A DNA stretch of 34,925 bases from an uncultured Bacteroidales bacterium (GTDB lineage: Bacteria; Bacteroidota; Bacteroidia; Bacteroidales; Bacteroidaceae). Under the pieces are notes generated by a model. That model did no database searches. It saw nothing but the letters and a program-made list of their open reading frames with translations, and was not told the origin of the DNA. Shown piece by piece: positions 31,971-34,925 of this stretch. Both the position numbers and the translations under genes were made by a program. The stretch covers positions 1-34,925 of the forward strand of contig CALCHR010000068.1 in the NCBI GenBank assembly GCA_937901185.1, in the 5' to 3' direction. How positions within the stretch are numbered: position 1 is the stretch's first letter; each line of letters begins with the position of its first letter.

Positions 31971-32654
31971 TTATTCTTCTTTCTTTGCCTGCTGAACAAT
32001 CTGGATGGGGGTACTGATGCCGCCGGAAGTCAGCGTTAGCTTGGCGGTGCGTTCTTGGTTGGAGGTGTTGGGCGTTACGGTAATGCTGACTTCGTGCTTG
32101 CCTTTCTCAAAAGAACCGGCCTTGGGTTGGAGCCAGTCGGCATCGGAAGAGAGCGTGGCCGCATCCTGGTAGACGGTGAAGATAAGCGTGGTGTCAGCTG
32201 TGTGAGCAAAGAGGTTCATCTTGAAAGTAGCTTCCTTGCTGGCAAAGTCTACCGAGGCATTATAGATGGGGCGCGGATGCTCGATGTTGAGCCAGTGGCT
32301 CTGGTTGATCATCATGCCGATGTTGCTGTAAGACTTCACTTGCAGCAAACCGGTGCGGTTCTTTCCCGTGGTGTTAGTTTCGGCCTTGATGGTAAGGCGG
32401 GTGTTGCCGATATAGCCTACCGGGATTTCTTCAGACTCGGGGCTGATGCTGAGCCACGAAGTAGCGGTGAGCGCGGTCCATGAGTCATAAGACACGACGT
32501 GGATGGTGTCGCTTTGTTGGTCAGCAAAGAAATTCATGCCGCTGGGATATTGCGGGTAGAAGTAGGTTTGGTGCACTTCGTATTTATTCTCTGTGCAGGC
32601 TGTAAGCAGCAGAAGTGCGCTTGTCAGCAGGAAGTAAAGGCTTTTCTTTATCAT
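31971..32654 (-). CDS. BACON-domain lipoprotein
   Basis: The 227-residue product has a lipoprotein signal with lipobox LLTAC; C20 is the lipidated residue. Two BACON-like beta domains follow, at about 45-125 and 130-225. They show the features Tal-x-at-W-L-x-I-x-P, R-x-G-L-L-x-V and N-x-x-x-x-R-x-A-x-L-T-L-T...I-x-I-V-Q-Q. BACON domains occur in Bacteroidetes surface proteins and are thought to bind carbohydrate or act as spacers. It lies 30 bases downstream of the LptD-like gene on the same strand, so it is probably cotranscribed and delivered to the outer membrane. Confidence 0.87.
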   Translation of the reverse strand: MIKKSLYFLLTSALLLLTACTENKYEVHQTYFYPQYPSGMNFFADQQSDTIHVVSYDSWTALTATSWLSISPESEEIPVGYIGNTRLTIKAETNTTGKNRTGLLQVKSYSNIGMMINQSHWLNIEHPRPIYNASVDFASKEATFKMNLFAHTADTTLIFTVYQDAATLSSDADWLQPKAGSFEKGKHEVSITVTPNTSNQERTAKLTLTSGGISTPIQIVQQAKKEE

Positions 32655-32684
32655 GGGTAAAAATTTTTTAGGTAAGAACTACAA

Positions 32685-34925
32685 CTAGTACCACTCGATG
32701 TTGCTGCTATAAGAACTGCGCTTGTTCCACTTCAAAGCGTCGGCCAACTCGTTGGCGCGGGCCCGGAAGGTAAAGTTGAAAGAAGAGTAGGGGCGCAGCA
32801 CCACGGAGCACGACATCTCGAAGCAGTGGAGGTCGCGTGAGACGGAAGCCGTGGTCATAGATATGCGTTTGTTGGTAAAGTCGTAGCCCGAGGTATAAGT
32901 GATGTTCCAGCCATCGGAGATGCGGATGTAGCCGGAGAAGTTGAGCGTCTGGTTGAAGGAATAGGGATAGCGCATGCTGCGCACGTTGATTTTCTTCGTG
33001 CGGTCTTCGTACATGGAGATACCATAGGAGACGGAGAGCGACCAAGGGATGGAGAATGCCAGATAGCCGTCTTCGTCTACCTTGGCCTTCACTTTTTTCT
33101 TGCCGCCGCTTCGGGCCTTCTTGATGTCAGGGTCTACGTTGGCGTCTTCGTCGCTGGCGCTCGCCTCGCTATCTTCTTGTTCCGAGTCGGTGTTGGTATT
33201 TTTCTTGCCGCGACCAAAGAGGCCTTGTATCTTCTGCCAAGTTTGATTGTTAAAAGTATAGGAGAGATTTTGAGACAGACCTTGGAAACGTCCGAAGCGT
33301 CCGTAGCTCCATTCGGTGCGGTCGCTTTGAACCACTCTGCCGTTTTCGTCGAAGGCATAGGCGTAGGTGGCAAAGACGGCAGCCATGGAGAACGTGTAGC
33401 TCTTGGTTAGTTTCAAGCGGATGCGGGTGGAGAGGTCGCTCCACTGTCGTTTTTGCGCAGCCATGTTGTAGGAGAGCGACGCAGAAAGCTCGTCGATGAG
33501 GCTAATCTTACGCTCGCCGGTAGAGTCGCGTTCGCTTTTCACCTTCATCTCTAGGTTGTTCGACACGGACATGTTGATCATTCCCTGCTTGCCGCCTGAG
33601 GGGTAGCCGTAGATACCGTTGGAGTAGGGCGAGTAGTTGACGGTGGTTACTTCGCCGTTGGCGTCGGTCTTGACGTAGCTGTCCATGTAGCCGTAGCGCT
33701 CAGCTTTGAAGTCGGGGGCGTAGCTGAACGACACGCTGGGCTTGAAGACGTGGCGGATGGCGGTAATCTTGTCGCCGAAGATTTTTTTCAGAGGTTTGTA
33801 GAAACCATAGAGCGTGGTGTTCACCGTTACGCCGACGTTCCAGTCGTATAGGTTGTAGAAACCATAGGTAGTGTCGCACACTTCCTTTTGCTTGTCTTCG
33901 TCCCAGGAGCGGTTGATGCGGCTGGCATACATGATGTCGCGGAAGGTGAAGTGGGGCGACACATTTATATATTTGAAAAGCTGGAACGTAGCATCGATGG
34001 GGATGCGGTGTTGCATACCGTTGCGCCAGTCCTTAATGAGGTTCGATTTGAAGAGCTGGTCTTCTTTTGTGGTGATGCTGTTGCTGAGTTGTCCGGTATA
34101 GGACAAGGAGATTTTTTCGTACCAGCGTTCCTTTCCGGCTTGTTTCTTGCGGCGGAAGGGATAGATGCGGTTGAGCGAGATGCTAAGGCTGGGCAGCGTA
34201 ACGGCCAGCGAGGAGTCGCGCATGTTTTGTGTGAGGTTGAAAGAGCCGGAGATGTTCAGGCCGATGCGCTGGAAGGTGTGGGAGAGGCTGACGGCGCTGG
34301 CGCGGGTGCTTTGTGTGTACGACAGGGGATTGTACATACTCTCCAGGTTCTTACGCTCGTAGTTTTCAGAGGCGAAGTTGACGCGCGCCGAGAAAGATGT
34401 GTTGGGACTGGCCTTAGCATCTTTTGTGTGCGTCCATTGGATTTTCATACTCTTGGTTACGGAGTAGTCCGGCATGTTCTTCTCGCCCTCCACGGTGCGC
34501 AGGTAGCTGAAGTAGAGGTTGCCGCGGAAGCGGTAGCGCTTGTTGTAGTTGATTTCGGAGCTTACTCCCCACGAGCCTTTGGTGTAGATTTCTCCCAGGA
34601 GCTTGAAGTCCATGTAGTCGTTCAACGCAAAATAGTAGCCGCCGTCGCGCAGGTAGAAGCCGCGGCTTGTTTCGTCGCCGTAGGAGGGCATGATGAAGCC
34701 GCTGGTGTAGCTTTTGTTGAAGGGGAAAAAGCCGTAGGGGATGGCCAGCGGCAGTGGTACGTCCATGACGTAGAGTTGTGCCGGACCGAAGATAGCGTCT
34801 TTTCCGGGGCGCACTTTGGCTTGCGAGAGCTTCATGTAGAAGTGGGGGTGCTCGGCGTCGCAGGTGGTGTAGATAGCTTTGCGGAGGTAGAGCGTACCAT
34901 CGTCGGCGCGCTTGGAGTCTCGGCT
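32685..34925 (-). CDS. Putative LPS-assembly protein LptD, C-terminal barrel (partial at right edge)
   Basis: The frame stays open to the last base of the window, giving about 746 residues without the N-terminus. The first visible residues (DGTLYLRKAIYTTCDAEH) and the following GPAQLYVMDVPLPLAIPYGFFP segment are typical of the Bacteroidetes LptD-like family. Such proteins form the outer-membrane barrel that inserts lipopolysaccharide. The rest alternates aromatic and polar residues as in beta-barrel strands and ends in an aromatic residue (SSNIEWY), a common barrel-assembly signal. A long acidic then basic insert (about 33075-33220) interrupts the barrel and is probably a loop. An internal ATG at 34835 is not the start. 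A BACON lipoprotein follows in the same operon. Confidence 0.85.
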   Translation of the reverse strand, partial: SRDSKRADDGTLYLRKAIYTTCDAEHPHFYMKLSQAKVRPGKDAIFGPAQLYVMDVPLPLAIPYGFFPFNKSYTSGFIMPSYGDETSRGFYLRDGGYYFALNDYMDFKLLGEIYTKGSWGVSSEINYNKRYRFRGNLYFSYLRTVEGEKNMPDYSVTKSMKIQWTHTKDAKASPNTSFSARVNFASENYERKNLESMYNPLSYTQSTRASAVSLSHTFQRIGLNISGSFNLTQNMRDSSLAVTLPSLSISLNRIYPFRRKKQAGKERWYEKISLSYTGQLSNSITTKEDQLFKSNLIKDWRNGMQHRIPIDATFQLFKYINVSPHFTFRDIMYASRINRSWDEDKQKEVCDTTYGFYNLYDWNVGVTVNTTLYGFYKPLKKIFGDKITAIRHVFKPSVSFSYAPDFKAERYGYMDSYVKTDANGEVTTVNYSPYSNGIYGYPSGGKQGMINMSVSNNLEMKVKSERDSTGERKISLIDELSASLSYNMAAQKRQWSDLSTRIRLKLTKSYTFSMAAVFATYAYAFDENGRVVQSDRTEWSYGRFGRFQGLSQNLSYTFNNQTWQKIQGLFGRGKKNTNTDSEQEDSEASASDEDANVDPDIKKARSGGKKKVKAKVDEDGYLAFSIPWSLSVSYGISMYEDRTKKINVRSMRYPYSFNQTLNFSGYIRISDGWNITYTSGYDFTNKRISMTTASVSRDLHCFEMSCSVVLRPYSSFNFTFRARANELADALKWNKRSSYSSNIEWY

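Overview
The window looks like chromosome of a Bacteroidales bacterium, most likely Prevotellaceae (Prevotella/Alloprevotella-like). The reasons are Bacteroidetes-type -7 promoter boxes (TAnnTTTG, mostly TATCTTTG) before many genes, no Shine-Dalgarno bias, a BACON-domain lipoprotein, a Bacteroidetes-style LptD, and secreted enzymes ending in a short tail of the form YDLxGRR...GIYIxxGKK. The placement is inferred from family knowledge; no database was searched.

Layout. 1-171 is the end of a membrane protein, probably an acyltransferase-3, closed by a strong terminator. 442-7907 (+) holds a large secreted GH85 endo-beta-N-acetylglucosaminidase, a small secreted protein with two InlB-like repeats, a YfcC-type transporter and an AT-rich secreted protein. 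7996-10617 (-) is a secreted transglutaminase-like protein with a thioredoxin-like tail. 10831-11433 (+) is rplU-rpmA. 11854-15948 (-) is a giant GH20 beta-hexosaminidase, divergent from menA (16183-17097, +). 17075-19641 (-) is a tight MATE exporter / cytidylate-kinase-like / YfcE-like phosphoesterase operon. 20054-21454 (-) is an AT-rich secreted protein with tryptophan-rich repeats and a DnaJ-like zinc finger, followed by rfbB (-). dnaA and recQ (+) come next, then a minus-strand pair (AlkD-like repair protein and a truncated GH127-like protein), a GH123 enzyme (+), and a minus-strand BACON lipoprotein downstream of an LptD-like barrel that runs off the right edge.

Functional theme. GH85 (N-glycan core cleavage), GH20 (terminal beta-HexNAc) and GH123 (beta-GalNAc) together suggest foraging on host glycoconjugates. 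They are dispersed single transcription units without SusC/SusD in the window. Housekeeping genes are interleaved.

The most unusual non-coding content is a family of six intergenic elements of about 130 bp, all in the same orientation, each ending in four 21-bp units. They fall in two subfamilies: 4281, 11616, 31732 and 6866, 19795, 28243. A separate array of three 19-bp palindromes at 22-bp spacing lies between the divergent GH20 and menA promoters.

Gene-free stretches over 300 bp. 4189-4551 holds the GH85 terminator, one repeat element and a promoter. 11434-11853 holds the rpmA terminator, one element, the GH20 terminator and a small extra hairpin. 19642-20053 holds the MATE promoter, one element and a long AT-rich hairpin. 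28160-28487 holds one element between two divergent promoters. 31659-31970 holds the GH123 terminator, one element and a minus-strand terminator. I saw no tRNA, rRNA, CRISPR array, transposase or recognisable riboswitch.
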